Origin: CAYVFC01 sp964450715
GTDB taxonomy: Bacteria; Myxococcota_A; Polyangia; Polyangiales; JAFGIB01
Reading direction: 5' to 3'
NCBI GenBank assembly: GCA_964450715.1
Contig: CAYVFC010000098.1
Coordinates: 1-31,097, forward strand
DNA: 31,097 bases
A program made the translations under genes and the position numbers. A model generated the notes under the pieces. The model did no database searches and had not been told where the DNA came from. It was given only the letters and a program-made list of their open reading frames with translations. Positions 1-7,437 of the stretch are shown here, piece by piece. Position 1 is the first letter of the stretch; each line of letters starts with the position of its first letter.

Positions 1-24
1 TGTCACCGCCAGGCGACAACGGGG

Positions 25-47
25 GGGCGGTGGTAATCCCACCGCCC
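25..47 (-). terminator. GC-rich hairpin downstream of ald (possible terminator)
   Basis: GGGCGGTGG (25-33) pairs perfectly with CCACCGCCC (39-47) around a 5-nt loop. It lies 40 bp beyond the ald stop in the direction of ald transcription. No U-tract follows on the minus strand, so intrinsic termination is only a possibility. Confidence 0.35.
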
Positions 48-86
48 TACCCACTACGTCTTGGCGGCAGGGGGCAAGCACCTCCC

Positions 87-1241
87 CTACGGGAGTAGGG
101 ACTGCAGCGGCCGGTAGTGCTCGACCAAATCCAGCGCCTCGGCCACCGCGCGGTAGGTGATCTTGCCGTCGAACACGTTCACCCCCCGGGCAAAGAAGCG
201 ATCCTTTTTAATATACGCCAGCGGCCCCTGGTCAGCCATCTTCGATAGATGGGGCAAGGTGGCGTGGGTCAGCGCCTCGGTGGCCTGTAACGAGGCCTGC
301 CCGGGCATGTTGGCCACGCAGCAATAAATCTTACCTTGCAGCTGATATACGGGGTCGGAGTGCGTGGTAGGCCGCGAGCCCCACACGCAGCCGCCCTGGT
401 CGATGGCCACGTCCACGATCACGGCCCCCTGCTTCATGCGGCGCACCAGCTTGCGGTCGACCACCCGCGGAGCGCGAGCGCCCTTGACCAGCACCGCGCC
501 GATCAACGCGTCCGCTGCCTCGACCTGCCGGGCCAGCCGCGACGGGGTCGACAAGAGCACCTGGATGTTCCTCACCAGGTTCTTGCCAAAAAAGGCTCTC
601 ATCTCCGCCCTCAGCTGTCCGACCGTTTCGGGATCGATATCCAGCAACACGACCCGCGCGCCCATGCCGGCGGCGCTCTTGGCCGCGGTCCGTCCCACGG
701 CTCCGCCCCCGATGATCAGCACCCGGGCCGGCTTGGCGTGATCGATGTGGCCGATGGTCACCCCCCGCCCCCCGTACTTCTTCTGTAAAAACTCGGAGGC
801 GTACTGCACGGCCAGCGCGCCCGCCACTTCGCTCATGGGCCTGAGCAGCGGCAATCCGCCCTTTCCATCCTCCACCGTGGCGTAGTCGATGGCCGTGATG
901 CGATTACGCATCAGGTTCAGGGTCAACCGCCGGTCGACCGCTGCCAGGTGCAGATAGGTATAGAGCGTCTTGCCCCCGAAGCGGTTCAGCAGCTCGTACT
1001 CCGCGCGCAACGGCTCCTTGACCTTGACCAGGATATCGACCCGGTCGACCACCTCTTCCGGGCCGGAGAGCAGCACCGCGCCGGCCCGCCGGTACTCGCG
1101 GTCGCTGAAGCCGGTGCCCTCTCCCGCCCCCTTCTGCACGTACACGCGGTGGCCCCGCTTGCGCAGCCTGGCGCAACCCGCCGGGGTCAGCCCCACGCGG
1201 TTCTCGTTGTCCTTGATCTCCTTGAGGGTTCCGACCTTCAT
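87..1241 (-). CDS. ald: alanine dehydrogenase
   Basis: Predicted cytosolic NAD-dependent alanine dehydrogenase (L-alanine + NAD+ to pyruvate + ammonium + NADH), 384 aa, slightly longer than the usual ~370. The N-terminus MKVGTLKEIKDNENRVGLTP is the family opening, which fixes the ATG. Expected catalytic residues are visible: Arg15 in ENR, Lys75 in KVKEP and His98 in YLHLA. The Rossmann motif IIGGGAVGRTAAKSAAGMGA lies near residues 174-193, and the NMPGQ motif is near residue 315. The Shine-Dalgarno is poor. A palindromic repeat element starts only 20 bp upstream of the ATG, so any promoter must be inside or beyond that element. No obvious operon partner. The assignment is strong from motifs. 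Confidence 0.95.
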   Translation of the reverse strand: MKVGTLKEIKDNENRVGLTPAGCARLRKRGHRVYVQKGAGEGTGFSDREYRRAGAVLLSGPEEVVDRVDILVKVKEPLRAEYELLNRFGGKTLYTYLHLAAVDRRLTLNLMRNRITAIDYATVEDGKGGLPLLRPMSEVAGALAVQYASEFLQKKYGGRGVTIGHIDHAKPARVLIIGGGAVGRTAAKSAAGMGARVVLLDIDPETVGQLRAEMRAFFGKNLVRNIQVLLSTPSRLARQVEAADALIGAVLVKGARAPRVVDRKLVRRMKQGAVIVDVAIDQGGCVWGSRPTTHSDPVYQLQGKIYCCVANMPGQASLQATEALTHATLPHLSKMADQGPLAYIKKDRFFARGVNVFDGKITYRAVAEALDLVEHYRPLQSLLP

Positions 1242-1261
1242 CCGGGCCGCACTTCAATTAC

Positions 1262-1425
1262 TAGAGCCGGTCTCATAAACCCTTTCAACCGCCTCTCGGG
1301 CGGGACGGCCCCATTTGCGTCGTTGCACCTCCTCGAAATAGCGCCGCTATTCCTCGTCGTCGCGCCTAGCATCTGGGGCCGTCGCGCTCCGAGATCCGAC
1401 CGAAGGGTTTATGAGACCGGCTCTA
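1262..1425. mobile_element. palindromic MITE-like element, copy A
   Basis: A 164-bp element bounded by TA dinucleotides with inverted ends: TAGAGCCGGTCTCATAAACC on the left and its reverse complement on the right. The interior is also an imperfect palindrome centred on AATAGCGCCGCTATT, with GACGGCCCC / GGGGCCGTC arms, so the whole unit could fold into one long hairpin. A second copy at 22214-22378 differs at only a few positions. TA flanks and lack of any coding capacity resemble miniature elements mobilised by Tc1/mariner-IS630-type transposases; no such transposase is in the window. It sits between ald and a lipoprotein gene, 20 bp upstream of the ald ATG. Confidence 0.8.
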
Positions 1426-1454
1426 TTATAGTTGAACGCGCGGCCGGTTGTAAG
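1425..1454 (-). promoter_or_regulatory. possible leftward promoter at the outer edge of MITE copy A
   Basis: On the minus strand a perfect TATAAT (1430-1425) overlaps the TA flank of the repeat. An 18-bp spacer separates it from CTTACA (1454-1449), a 4/6 match to the -35 consensus. A transcript from here would read leftward through the palindrome into ald, giving a leader of about 180 nt containing the hairpin. Functional use is inferred. Confidence 0.4.
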
Positions 1455-1495
1455 CGTTCGGGCTCCCTCTACGATCCGGTTCGGTTATACAAGCA

Positions 1496-2323
1496 CTACC
1501 AGTCAACCCACTGCGCGTTCCAGGTACCCGAGCCGCCGGCGATGGTACCGGGCGGTGGTGGAAGCGGCTGGGGCGGGGGCGGCGCGTTCGGGTCGGGGTG
1601 CTTTACACCGGTCTCCCCGACCTCCCAGAGCCCGTCGAAGAAGGAGGCGTCGGTGGCATCATAGGTCCCGGTGGCCGTGCCCTCGAAGGTGTACAGAAGC
1701 GTCGCCCAGTCGTACCAGCCGTTGGCCAGTACAAACTCGCCGTGACGGGCGGTGCAGTCGAGCTTACCCTGTAGCTCGATCTCGAAAGGAACGCTGATGG
1801 GGATGAGCGAAGCCTGATCCGAAGAGGCGTCCGAGGCGGTGGGATCGGCGAACCCCCGGATGAAGCCGTCGCGGATCTCGTAGTTGTAGCAGAACTCGTC
1901 GCTCGACTCGCAGCCGCCGTCCTTCTGCTCCAGCCAGAACTCCAGCCCGGGCAGGCCGTTGGTCTCGACCGCCGCCACGGTGATCGGAATATAGAAGAAC
2001 GCGCCCGGGAAGTAGTCACCCCGAAACTCGCCCACGTAGTGGCCTGCCTTGCAGTCGGTGAGCACGGCCTGGACCGGGTTCTCCGGCCGCACCCAGTCCT
2101 CGGGCGGCGTCCAGTCCAAGGGAGAGCCGCCGGCGCCGGCCGAAGAGTCGCCCGAGCCCCCGGGCGCCTCCCGGTCGTCGTTCTCGTGCGACTCGGCGCT
2201 ACAGGCGATCGCGGCCGCCAGGAATAACAAGATCGCGTACCGCGCCCACGACCCCCGGCGTCCTGGTCGCGTACCCTTCCCGGTATCCACGCTGAAAATT
2301 GAGCAGACTCTTTCCGCGAGCAT
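1496..2323 (-). CDS. small secreted lipoprotein, function unknown
   Basis: 275 aa from the ATG at 2323, chosen because GGGAGG lies 6 nt upstream; an earlier in-frame start gives an implausible Arg-rich extension. The N-terminus is basic (KGTRPGRRGSWAR), followed by a hydrophobic stretch (YAILLFLAAAIAC) ending in a lipobox-like IAC, so the mature protein should be lipidated and surface-anchored. An acidic/Gly/Ser linker follows. The globular part has repeated short beta motifs (AGHYVGEFRGDYF, GFIRGF, LQGKLDCTA, FEGTATGTYDA, FDGLWEVGE, GSGTWNAQW) and a few Cys. The segment before the last motif is proline-rich. I recognise this only as a type of lipoprotein typical of polyangial genomes, without known function. 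It lies downstream of the VWA lipoprotein gene, same strand, after a 285-bp gap. Confidence 0.75.
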   Translation of the reverse strand: MLAERVCSIFSVDTGKGTRPGRRGSWARYAILLFLAAAIACSAESHENDDREAPGGSGDSSAGAGGSPLDWTPPEDWVRPENPVQAVLTDCKAGHYVGEFRGDYFPGAFFYIPITVAAVETNGLPGLEFWLEQKDGGCESSDEFCYNYEIRDGFIRGFADPTASDASSDQASLIPISVPFEIELQGKLDCTARHGEFVLANGWYDWATLLYTFEGTATGTYDATDASFFDGLWEVGETGVKHPDPNAPPPPQPLPPPPGTIAGGSGTWNAQWVDW

Positions 2324-2405
2324 CGTCGACCTCCCGGCTCTCGGTTCACCTACCGTTCGGTATGTTAACAGGGTAACAGGGGTTCGGGGGTTGGACAACG
2401 TCCCT

Positions 2406-2432
2406 GGCGCTCGGGCGCCGGACCGTACGGTC
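2406..2432. promoter_or_regulatory. adjacent palindromes upstream of small lipoprotein gene
   Basis: GGCGC-TCGG-GCGCC (2406-2419) is followed directly by the perfect 12-bp palindrome GACCGTACGGTC (2421-2432), about 100 bp upstream of the gene starting at 2323. They could be an operator or a terminator of the upstream transcript; no U-tract is present. Confidence 0.3.
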
Positions 2433-2540
2433 AACAGCGCCCGGTTTGAGCGAGCGCGTCTTGCGGCGTCGCCGATGCGCTCGCCGGTCTAACCTACCCT
2501 GCCGTCACGGCAATAACGTTAATAATGTAGCTACGTCCCC

Positions 2541-2646
2541 CTAATCCCCCCTAATCTACCACTGGCCGTTGCGGACGCAGTAGCTGCCGCGTACTAATCC
2601 CCCCTAATCTACCACTGGCCGTTGCGGACGCAGTAGCTGCCGCGTA
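2541..2646. repeat. exact 53-bp tandem duplication over a gene end
   Basis: Bases 2541-2593 and 2594-2646 are identical. The right copy contains the last 35 nt and stop codon of the VWA lipoprotein gene (stop at 2609-2611); the left copy repeats the same coding end and stop just outside the gene. Zero divergence suggests a recent duplication. Confidence 0.95.
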
Positions 2647-5248
2647 TGCCGGGACCTCCTAAATCCAGCACGTCCACGCACTGGAATCCGTCCGGGCACT
2701 GGCAGGTGCTCGAATTATCTGGCGCGGCGCAGCGGCAGGTGCAGTAGACGCGGTCCTCCACCACGCGCGGGTCGTCCTGCCGCGGGTCGCCGACGTACTT
2801 GAAGACGCCGCAAATGCGGGTCTCGCACCCGGGCGCATTGGTCTCTAAATAGACCTCGGTTTCCCTGAAACCGTCGGCAGGGATGTTTTGCGGAATGCAC
2901 GCCTTGCCCACGTCGCTGTTGCCGCAGTTGCGGGCCTCGCCCTCGGGCGAATCGCAGATGGGATTGAAGCAGAGTGCGAAGCCCGCCTGCTGCGCGAACA
3001 CGGTATCGAGCTCGGTGTCGCAGATCCACGCGTTCGGGCATTCGGCGTCGCTGGCACAGCCGATAACGCAGGTACGCGCTTGGGGGTGGCACCGCATGGG
3101 AGAGCCGCCGCACTCGCCGTCGAGGTCGCACTCGTAGCCCACCATGCCCTCCGGAGAATCCTCCCCCAGCGGCGGACCCCAGATCTCGTTCAGGCAGCGT
3201 AGCTCGACCGTGGCGCCCTCCGGCGGATCGGCCGTGGCCTCTCCATGGACCCCGGTGAACAACGTGAAGGCGATGCGCTGCAGGTTCTCGGGGTCGCCCT
3301 TGCAGTCCCGGAGCCGCTCCGCGCTGAAGTCGTCGTAGTACCAGCCCTGCCTTCCGGGCTCGAGCGCCATGGACGGGTCGCTCGCTGCCGGGTCGATGAC
3401 CGGCACTTGCTCGACCACGCACCGGTTCTTACCGCCACCGGTCTGGGGCTGATCGGCCGGGGGCGGGCTCAGGAAGGGCAGATCGCAGCCGCGCCCGCCG
3501 GGCATCCCCCAGACCACGTCACACTCGACCAGGCCGTTCGCGTTGCGCCTGAGCTTGCGCGGCAGGCAAACGCCGCCCAGCTGCTTGCTGATGGCCTGGA
3601 TGATGGGATCCAGGGCCGTGGCGAAGCTCTCCTCGCAGATGGACTGCACCACGCCGTTCTCCCCGAACCCCTGGGCCACCTCGACGATGCGTCGGGTGGG
3701 CCAGGCCCTGGTGCTGAACTGCTCGCTATTCGGATCGTTCGGATCGTAGAGCGGGTTGGGCACGGTGCACACGAGCTCCAGGCTCTGGGCATCGGCCCGT
3801 ATCCGTTCCTGCATCCGCGGATCGTTGAAGAGGATCTGGTAGTACGCGTCCCTTTCGGTCTGGCTGATGAGCGCGTCGGCGTCCGCGTCAAAGTCGTAGA
3901 CGTTGATGTCGGGCGGCACGCCGGTAATGGCGCCGAAGACGACCAGCTGCTCGTAGCCGGGCCGCAGGGCCTTGAAGCCGTTTATGTAGCGCTCGACCGG
4001 GAACTTGTTGCCCTGGTCGTTGACCGTGTCGAAGTAGCAGCGCAGGCTGGCCGGCTGGTCGCCGATGCCGGGGGGCGCGTAATTGGGATGCTCCAGGAAG
4101 TCCAGATTGCCGTTGGCGCCGGCCGAGCAGTCGGGCTGGTCGGCTACCACGATGATGGCCAGCAGCGACAGGGCCTCGGACTGGGTGGGGTGGTAGCTCG
4201 TGCCCCTGAGGAACTCGATGTGCTGCTGGTCGCCGTGCGAGGGGCTGTTGCCGAAGAACTGGATGTCCAGGCTCTGCTGGCTCTCATCCAGGTTGCCCGG
4301 GTTGGCCGGCCAGAGCGCCTTGAGCGCGGACTCGAGCGGCATCTCGAAGGTGCAACCCCCGGTTCCCAGGGCCGAAACGCACTGAAAATCGCTGGCGATG
4401 GCGTCGGGGTTGTTTCCGGTCTGAAAGGATAGAAAGAGCGGGTAGCTCGGCTGACAGACCAGGCCGGGATCCAGCGCCTGGTTGCCGGCGCTCTGGAACA
4501 GGCCGTCGTCGCCCAGGCCGACCTCGCACTCGCCCCCCGGGGTCAGGGACATGGTGACCCCGGGCAGCCCCATATCCGTGCTCACCACCGCCAGGTGTAG
4601 ATCCCTGGCCGCGGGGAAGTCCTTGTTATCCTCCGGAATCCCGCCGTTGTCGTCCGGATTGAGATCGCCGCTGGTCAAGATGCGGATCATGCGCGGAAGC
4701 TCGCTTCTGAGCTTCTGCTGCTCCTCCTGCATGGAAAGGGAGTTCTCGATCACGAACAAGAGATCGACCTTTTCCACCTTCTTGACGTCCACGTCCGCGA
4801 TCACGCCGGAGACCAGGCAGCTGCTCTGGCTCGGCGGCTCGTCCTGGCAGAGCGTCACCCGGGACACCGAGCCCGGCTTGGGGGCGCGGCAATATCCGGT
4901 ATAGCAGGCATGGGCGTCGCCGAGCGAATTGCATCCGCTATCCTCGGTACAGGTCGCATCGCAGACCGACTGGTCGACCGGCTCGCCCTTCCCCGTCCCG
5001 CACTCGCGCGCGCCGAGCTCGGCGGGCTCGAGACAGGACACCCCCTCGCCCAGCTCCTCGCAGCCCGCGGCCGAGGCACAGGTCTTGGTGCACACGCCGC
5101 AGATGCAGTCGAGCCCTCCGCAGTCGCCGTCCTCGTCGCATTGCGTCAGGAAATGCGTCTGGCCATCGACCCGCGTGTCGTGGGACTGCGTACAGGAAAA
5201 CAACAGCAAGGCACCGCACAGCAAGGCCACCGCTTTTCCGTCGATCAT
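2609..5248 (-). CDS. Cys-rich lipoprotein with von Willebrand A-like domain
   Basis: 879 aa from ATG 5248, chosen for the GGGAGGTGG Shine-Dalgarno and the signal MIDGKAVALLCGALLLFSC, where LFSC is the lipobox; a longer upstream reading overlaps the regulator gene and is not credible. The mature protein has an N-terminal Cys-rich part (DEDGDCGGLDCICGVCTKTC), then a VWA-like segment beginning KVDLLFVIENSLSMQEEQ, followed by the VVSTDMG strand. The MIDAS-like motif has Glu where Asp is usual (ENSLS for DxSxS). The C-terminal ~170 residues are again Cys-rich. Predicted outer-membrane or surface protein. Its ATG overlaps the stop of the upstream regulator gene (ATGA), so the two are probably translationally coupled. 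The 3' end is duplicated. Confidence 0.85.
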   Translation of the reverse strand: MIDGKAVALLCGALLLFSCTQSHDTRVDGQTHFLTQCDEDGDCGGLDCICGVCTKTCASAAGCEELGEGVSCLEPAELGARECGTGKGEPVDQSVCDATCTEDSGCNSLGDAHACYTGYCRAPKPGSVSRVTLCQDEPPSQSSCLVSGVIADVDVKKVEKVDLLFVIENSLSMQEEQQKLRSELPRMIRILTSGDLNPDDNGGIPEDNKDFPAARDLHLAVVSTDMGLPGVTMSLTPGGECEVGLGDDGLFQSAGNQALDPGLVCQPSYPLFLSFQTGNNPDAIASDFQCVSALGTGGCTFEMPLESALKALWPANPGNLDESQQSLDIQFFGNSPSHGDQQHIEFLRGTSYHPTQSEALSLLAIIVVADQPDCSAGANGNLDFLEHPNYAPPGIGDQPASLRCYFDTVNDQGNKFPVERYINGFKALRPGYEQLVVFGAITGVPPDINVYDFDADADALISQTERDAYYQILFNDPRMQERIRADAQSLELVCTVPNPLYDPNDPNSEQFSTRAWPTRRIVEVAQGFGENGVVQSICEESFATALDPIIQAISKQLGGVCLPRKLRRNANGLVECDVVWGMPGGRGCDLPFLSPPPADQPQTGGGKNRCVVEQVPVIDPAASDPSMALEPGRQGWYYDDFSAERLRDCKGDPENLQRIAFTLFTGVHGEATADPPEGATVELRCLNEIWGPPLGEDSPEGMVGYECDLDGECGGSPMRCHPQARTCVIGCASDAECPNAWICDTELDTVFAQQAGFALCFNPICDSPEGEARNCGNSDVGKACIPQNIPADGFRETEVYLETNAPGCETRICGVFKYVGDPRQDDPRVVEDRVYCTCRCAAPDNSSTCQCPDGFQCVDVLDLGGPGIRGSYCVRNGQW

Positions 5249-6273
5249 GGATCCACCTCCCTCACCACCGCTTCGGCTTCGTCTTCGCACTCGTCCCGGT
5301 CTGATCTCACGGTCTGACCGCAGTAAAAGGTCACGCGCGAAACACCCTCTGCCGGCTTGCCGGCCCGGTTGTGCTCCGCCACCTCGTCCCAGAGCTCCGA
5401 GAGCTGCTGGCGAAAAGAGGCGAGCAGCCCATAAACCCTCTCTTGGCAGGGATGCCCGGCCCAGACGTCGAAGGCGTAAGTGCTCCCGCCGATGCGGTCC
5501 TGTACTCCGGAGCGCGCCGCCTTGTCGCGCAGCTTGGCGCAGAGAGTGGCGACCACGGCCTGGTAGTGGTCCAGCAACCCGGCTTCCCAGCCGGCCGGGT
5601 CGCCCACCGGGATCAGGCACTGCTCCGAGGTATACACCGTCTGGCCGTCGTGCTGCTCGACTGCCACCCGGCCGTCGGCGACCAGGCCGGCGAGCGCGCG
5701 CTCGAGCCTTTCGGCTTCGAGCGGAAGGGAGTCCTGCAGCTGCTCGCGAGTCAGCGGTCCGTTACGATAGACGGCGACCCAGGCCAACGATGCGGCCGAG
5801 ATCATCGGATCGACCGACTCCACCTTCGCGATCTCGTCCGCGGGCACCACCCGGTACACGGCCCCGTCCCCGCGACCGGTCTTGTAGACCAGCCCGGACT
5901 CGACCAGATCGTTGAGGATGCCCTTGACGCTCGTATCGTCGTCCCGGCAGAAGCGCCCGAGGATCTCGGAGCGGGTCAACACCTGCTTCTCCTGCAGGTA
6001 GCGGTGCATCGCCTCCCAGAGCGTGATGCCCTTGTCGGTTGCGCTCTCCGAGAGGCGTCGCACCTTCTGCTGGTAGGAGCGCAGCGCCAGCCCGAACATG
6101 TCGGCGATGATCTTGCTGCCCAGCCCCTGCCGGTGAAGCTCGGCCACCAGGTCGAGGAAGACCTGGTTCGCCACCTGCGATAGTGGCGTTCGCACGCCCC
6201 CGGCCGTCGCCATCTGGGCGATGAGCACCATGGTTTGCCGGACGAATGAATCGATGAGCAGCTGTACGTTCAT
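5245..6273 (-). CDS. putative winged-helix-type transcriptional regulator
   Basis: 342 aa, ATG at 6273 with GGGAAGGGG upstream. The N-terminal ~75 residues (LIDSFVRQTMVLIAQMATAG, VANQVFLDLVAELHRQGLGS) look helical. A helix-turn-helix-like region follows (ADMFGLALRSYQQKVRRLSE), then two repeated winged-helix-like segments: residues ~90-140 (EKQVLTRSEILGRF, NDLVESGLVYKTGRG) and a second one around PLTREQLQDSLPLEAERLER. The C-terminal part may bind a ligand or partner. I recall similar proteins encoded beside lipoprotein genes in Myxococcota, but no specific target is known to me. The stop overlaps the start of the VWA lipoprotein gene by 4 bp, tying it to that operon. An inverted repeat 69 bp upstream is a candidate autoregulatory site. 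Confidence 0.7.
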   Translation of the reverse strand: MNVQLLIDSFVRQTMVLIAQMATAGGVRTPLSQVANQVFLDLVAELHRQGLGSKIIADMFGLALRSYQQKVRRLSESATDKGITLWEAMHRYLQEKQVLTRSEILGRFCRDDDTSVKGILNDLVESGLVYKTGRGDGAVYRVVPADEIAKVESVDPMISAASLAWVAVYRNGPLTREQLQDSLPLEAERLERALAGLVADGRVAVEQHDGQTVYTSEQCLIPVGDPAGWEAGLLDHYQAVVATLCAKLRDKAARSGVQDRIGGSTYAFDVWAGHPCQERVYGLLASFRQQLSELWDEVAEHNRAGKPAEGVSRVTFYCGQTVRSDRDECEDEAEAVVREVDP

Positions 6274-6341
6274 GGCCCCTTCCCGGGATCTCGGTGCGGT
6301 TGACTCTAGCCCGATTGTGCCAGTCTGCCCCGACCGTACCA

Positions 6342-6357
6342 GCGTGAAAATTCACGC
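6342..6357. promoter_or_regulatory. inverted repeat upstream of regulator gene (candidate operator)
   Basis: GCGTGAA-AA-TTCACGC is a perfect 7-bp inverted repeat with a 2-bp centre, 69 bp upstream of the regulator ATG at 6273, in the divergent gap with the PhzF-like gene. The symmetry suits a dimeric DNA-binding protein; binding by the adjacent regulator is inferred. Confidence 0.45.
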
Positions 6358-6388
6358 CGCCCCGCCCTCCCCGTCCGGCTCACCCCCC

Positions 6389-6459
6389 AAAAACGCCTTC
6401 CCAGAGCAGATCCTTCACCGAAAACGCCCTCCCGGAGTAGGTTTCCGCCGGTTTCCGCC
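6389..6459. repeat. 31-bp-spaced direct repeats plus 10-bp tandem repeat
   Basis: AAAACGCCTTCCCAGAGCAG (from 6390) and AAAACGCCCTCCCGGAGTAG (from 6421) match at 17 of 20 positions and are spaced 31 bp, about three helical turns. The second is followed by GGTTTCCGCC twice in tandem (6440-6459). The block is in the divergent intergenic region upstream of the PhzF-like gene and may be a regulatory array. A related string, TCCCTGAGTAGG, occurs near 8830. Confidence 0.5.
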
Positions 6460-6549
6460 CTCGACCGCGCAACCGCGGCGGCGAACAGCCGATAACCAAG
6501 GGGGATCGGTCGCGTGCGACCGGTACTCGATACTGCTATCGTCCGCCCC

Positions 6550-7392
6550 ATGCCGGCGCTCAGATACGTGGTATGCGATGTGTTCACCGACCGGCCGCTC
6601 GCGGGCAACCAGCTGGCCGTGTTCACCAACGCCAGCGGGCTGGACGACGAGACCATGCAGGCGCTGGCGCGCGAGATGGCCTTTTCCGAGACCGTGTTCG
6701 TCTGGCCGGCCACCCAGGGGGCGCACGCGCGTATCCGCATCTTCACGCCCGCGCGCGAGCTGCCCTTTGCCGGCCACCCCACGCTGGGCAGCGCCTTTGT
6801 GATCGGCACCACCGTACAGCTCGACGAGATCCGGCTGGAAACCGGCATGGGGGTGGTCCCGGTGCGGCTACAGCGGGAAAACGCCCGCGTGGTGTTTGGA
6901 TGGATGACCCAGCCCGTGCCGACCATCGAGCCCTTCGCGCAGACCGAAGCGCTGCTGCGCGCGCTGGGAGTCGAAAGCTCGCTGCTTCCGGTCGAGCGAT
7001 ACGACAACGGCCCCACCCACGTCCAGTTGATCATCGAGGACGCCGAGCGGCTGGCGGCGCTGGACCCGGACCAGAGAGCGCTCGGAGCCATCGACCTGGA
7101 CACCACCAGCGTGGTGGCCGGCACCGGCCTCGAGGTGCAAGCCCGCGTCTTTGCCCCGCGTGCCGGCGTTCCCGAGGATCCCGCGACCGGCTCGGCTGCC
7201 GGCCCGTTGGCGCTTCACCTGGCCAGGCACGGCCGCATCGGCTTCGGGGACGAGCTGAAGATCAGCCAGGGGCTCGCCCTGCGCCGCCCCTCTCGCCTGC
7301 ACGCGCGCGTGACCGGCAGCGCCGACGCGGTACAGAGCGTACAGGTCGGCGGGGCCGCGGTAGTGGTGGCGCGGGGCGAGTTCAAGCTCTGA
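6550..7392 (+). CDS. PhzF family epimerase/isomerase-like protein
   Basis: 280 aa from the ATG at 6550 (MPALRYVVCDVFTDRPLAGN), the family's usual opening; an upstream in-frame start adds 12 residues without support. PhzF-family landmarks are present: GNQLAVF near residue 19, the catalytic-type Glu47 in MAFSETVF, the FTPARELPFAGHPTLGSAF motif near 75-95, and PEDPATGSAAGPLALHL near the C-terminus. Members are cytosolic dimers catalysing proton shifts or epimerisation on small amino-acid-like substrates; the substrate here is unknown, and there is no phenazine cluster around it, so the symbol phzF is not given. The Shine-Dalgarno is weak. A sulfatase-like gene starts 45 bp downstream on the same strand and may be cotranscribed. 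Confidence 0.88.
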   Translation: MPALRYVVCDVFTDRPLAGNQLAVFTNASGLDDETMQALAREMAFSETVFVWPATQGAHARIRIFTPARELPFAGHPTLGSAFVIGTTVQLDEIRLETGMGVVPVRLQRENARVVFGWMTQPVPTIEPFAQTEALLRALGVESSLLPVERYDNGPTHVQLIIEDAERLAALDPDQRALGAIDLDTTSVVAGTGLEVQARVFAPRAGVPEDPATGSAAGPLALHLARHGRIGFGDELKISQGLALRRPSRLHARVTGSADAVQSVQVGGAAVVVARGEFKL

Positions 7393-7437
7393 GGGACAGG
7401 GGTTCCGGACCGAGGCTTACGGGTGCACCATGAGAGA

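Noticed and set aside
3245..4432. 395-codon plus-strand frame opposite the VWA lipoprotein gene
   Set aside because: Antisense shadow; composition dominated by Val, Gly, Leu and Arg with no motifs.
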